Shown piece after piece: positions 62,524-64,000 of a DNA stretch of 64,000 nt; the stretch's first letter is position 1, and the number at the start of each line of letters is the position of its first letter. The notes beneath the pieces were generated by a model, which was not told where the DNA came from, ran no database searches, and saw only the letters and a program-made list of their open reading frames with translations. The stretch is taken from NCBI GenBank assembly GCA_027619225.1, contig JAQCFW010000009.1, positions 21,558 to 85,557 on the forward strand. The letters run 5' to 3'. Position numbers and translations under genes: made by a program. The stretch is from Bacteroidota bacterium. GTDB taxonomy: Bacteria; Bacteroidota; Bacteroidia; Flavobacteriales_D; Sanyastnellaceae.

Positions 62524-64000
62524 TTATCTCTCCTCCCGATTTCTCCAGTTAGATCTCTCTTCCATAACAAGTGCCTCTTTAGACAATTCGTGTCTTTCTT
62601 TAGAAATCCTATCGTAGAGCTCAGATACTAATTTCGCAAAAATGTTGTCCCCAACAGGAAGTTCCCGAACTAGTTTCTCCGGTGAAAAGTGGTCCTTAAT
62701 AAATCCAGTATCATACACCCCAGATCGAAACACCTCGTGGTCAACAGCGAATCGTCCAAATTCTAATGTCGTTTTCACCCCCCTGATGTCGTAATTGTCA
62801 ATAGCAAACAGCATCCTCTCTATGCAAGCCTCTCGTGTAGCAGCGTGCACGATTAGTTTTGAAAGCATGGGATCGTAATGGATGCTTACTTCTCCACCTT
62901 CAGCGACTCCATCATCAACTCTAATTCCAGCCCCCACTGGAGGAGAGTATTTCTTTAAAACCCCAGTTCCTGGCAAGAAACCCGCTCCGGCATCCTCTGC
63001 ATAAATACGTAGTTCTATAGCGTGCCCATCTATTTTTAGATCCTCTTGAGCATAAGAAAGTGGCTTGCCTTCTGCAATGCGGATTTGTTCTTTAACAATA
63101 TCAACGCCAGTAATAAATTCAGTTACTGGATGCTCCACTTGAAGGCGGGTGTTCATTTCTAAGAAAAAGAAATTGCTGTCCCCATCAACCAAGAATTCCA
63201 CTGTTCCAGCACCGATATAGTTGCAGGCTCGAGCGACTTCCTTCGCACATTCTCCCATTTCCTCGCGTAGATTTTCATCTAGCAGCACAGATGGCGCTTC
63301 TTCAACCACTTTCTGGTGACGCCTTTGTATGCTGCATTCACGTTCGAAAAGGTGAATGACATTGCCGTGAGAATCAGCTAAAATTTGAATTTCAATATGC
63401 CTTGGCTTAAGGACCAGCCTTTCCATAAATACAGATCCATCATTAAACGATCTTTCCGCTTCTGATATAGCACGGGCAAGCTCCTCTTTTACATCTTCTT
63501 GTTTGAAAACTGAGCGCATTCCTTTTCCACCACCTCCAGCACTTGCTTTAATAATCAGAGGCATTCCGATTTTCTCAGCTTCTATTAAAGCTTGCTCAGG
63601 ATTGGAAATCGCGCCATCTGTACCTGGAACAAGCGGGATATTTCTCGCCATCACAGCTTCTTTCGCTGCGAGTTTGTCTCCCATCGTTTTAATCGCCTCG
63701 GATTCAGGGCCGATAAAAGCTATTCCTGCATTTTCTACAGCCTTCGCGAATTCAGCATTCTCAGAAAGAAATCCATATCCAGGATGTATTCCGTTTGCGC
63801 CAGTTTTTATTGCAGCTTCTAATACTCGGTCAGCTAAAAGGTAGCTTTCAGATGAAGGAGCAGTGCCTATGAGTACAGCTTCGTCCGCAGCCATTACGTG
63901 TGGGGCATTTGAATCTACATCAGAATACACTGCTACAGTTGCAATACCCATCTCACGGGCCGTTCTCATAATACGTAGAGCAATTTCTCCTCTATTTGCG
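62524..64000 (-). CDS. Biotin carboxylase subunit of an acyl-CoA carboxylase, 5' end cut by window
   Basis: The ATP-dependent subunit that carboxylates biotin for acetyl-CoA or propionyl-CoA carboxylase. The frame runs off the window edge with ANRGEIALRIM before the internal Met, exactly the usual N-terminus, so only a few codons are missing. ATP-grasp motifs: KASAGGGGKGMR, FMERLVLKPRHIEIQILAD, ERECSIQRRHQKVVEEAPS, EMNTRLQVEHPVTE. It ends after a short basic/acidic extension and lacks a biotinyl domain, so the carrier must be encoded elsewhere. Acetyl- versus propionyl-CoA type is not resolved. Confidence 0.9.
   Translation of the reverse strand, partial: ANRGEIALRIMRTAREMGIATVAVYSDVDSNAPHVMAADEAVLIGTAPSSESYLLADRVLEAAIKTGANGIHPGYGFLSENAEFAKAVENAGIAFIGPESEAIKTMGDKLAAKEAVMARNIPLVPGTDGAISNPEQALIEAEKIGMPLIIKASAGGGGKGMRSVFKQEDVKEELARAISEAERSFNDGSVFMERLVLKPRHIEIQILADSHGNVIHLFERECSIQRRHQKVVEEAPSVLLDENLREEMGECAKEVARACNYIGAGTVEFLVDGDSNFFFLEMNTRLQVEHPVTEFITGVDIVKEQIRIAEGKPLSYAQEDLKIDGHAIELRIYAEDAGAGFLPGTGVLKKYSPPVGAGIRVDDGVAEGGEVSIHYDPMLSKLIVHAATREACIERMLFAIDNYDIRGVKTTLEFGRFAVDHEVFRSGVYDTGFIKDHFSPEKLVRELPVGDNIFAKLVSELYDRISKERHELSKEALVMEERSNWRNREER

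Overview
The window reads as one stretch of chromosome from a marine-type Bacteroidota, most likely Flavobacteriales near Cryomorphaceae/Schleiferiaceae (lineage is an inference). The clues are Bacteroidota-style promoters (TAnnTTTG-like -7 elements), almost no Shine-Dalgarno sequences, an S46 dipeptidyl-peptidase, a PD40-OmpA outer-membrane protein, Mpl, a menaquinone methyltransferase, a fused FtcD/cyclodeaminase and a TrkH with an extra N-terminal membrane region. I see no tRNA, rRNA, CRISPR, prophage or insertion sequence. The two outermost genes (ABC exporter, biotin carboxylase) are cut by the window edges.

Layout. 0-5.7 kb: ABC exporter tail, then the aerobic phenylacetyl-CoA epoxidase genes, paaABCD-paaI on the minus strand and paaE divergent on the plus strand, with an exact FNR-type box between them. 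5.7-6.1 kb: intergenic repeat cluster A. 6.1-16.5 kb: housekeeping genes (ABC-F ATPase, ElaA-like acetyltransferase, CTP synthase, PerM-like permease, SixA-like phosphatase), a DtxR-type regulator with a ZIP metal transporter, Mpl and an EI24/CysZ-like protein. 16.5-16.75 kb: repeat cluster B. 16.8-24.3 kb: minus-strand aroA-menG-trkH-hldA, an aminotransferase and a solute:Na+ symporter. 24.4-32.1 kb: recR, a GT2/sugar-transferase fusion, repeat cluster C followed by a decayed copy of the fusion's 3' end, a 2-oxoacid dehydrogenase E2, an exonuclease, two glycosyltransferases and ftsE. 32.1-41 kb: an M16 protease pair, hutH, a membrane methyltransferase, an SDR and gyrB. 41-48 kb: an envelope block (beta-barrel + giant TPR protein, PD40-OmpA). 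48-64 kb: glutamate-type symporter, aroC divergent from hutI-ftcD, trmD-rplS, S46 peptidase, a DUF6438-type lipoprotein, yidC, a kdsC-like phosphatase cluster and biotin carboxylase.

Functional picture: an aerobic heterotroph living on amino acids and peptides. Secreted peptidases (S46, M16), Na+/H+-coupled uptake, histidine degradation (hutH, hutI, ftcD; hutU is not here) and phenylacetate degradation fit this. Envelope genes (Mpl, hldA, KdsC, YidC, glycosyltransferases) point to LPS and surface polysaccharide synthesis.

Most unusual signals: (1) three intergenic clusters of a degenerate 20-23 bp inverted repeat, consensus about GTGYGGTTACACTGTNAGCA; (2) many genes with a -7 element only about 4 bp before the start codon, implying widespread leaderless transcription; (3) palindromes exactly over promoters of paaA/paaE, the DtxR-family gene, hutH and aroC/hutI.
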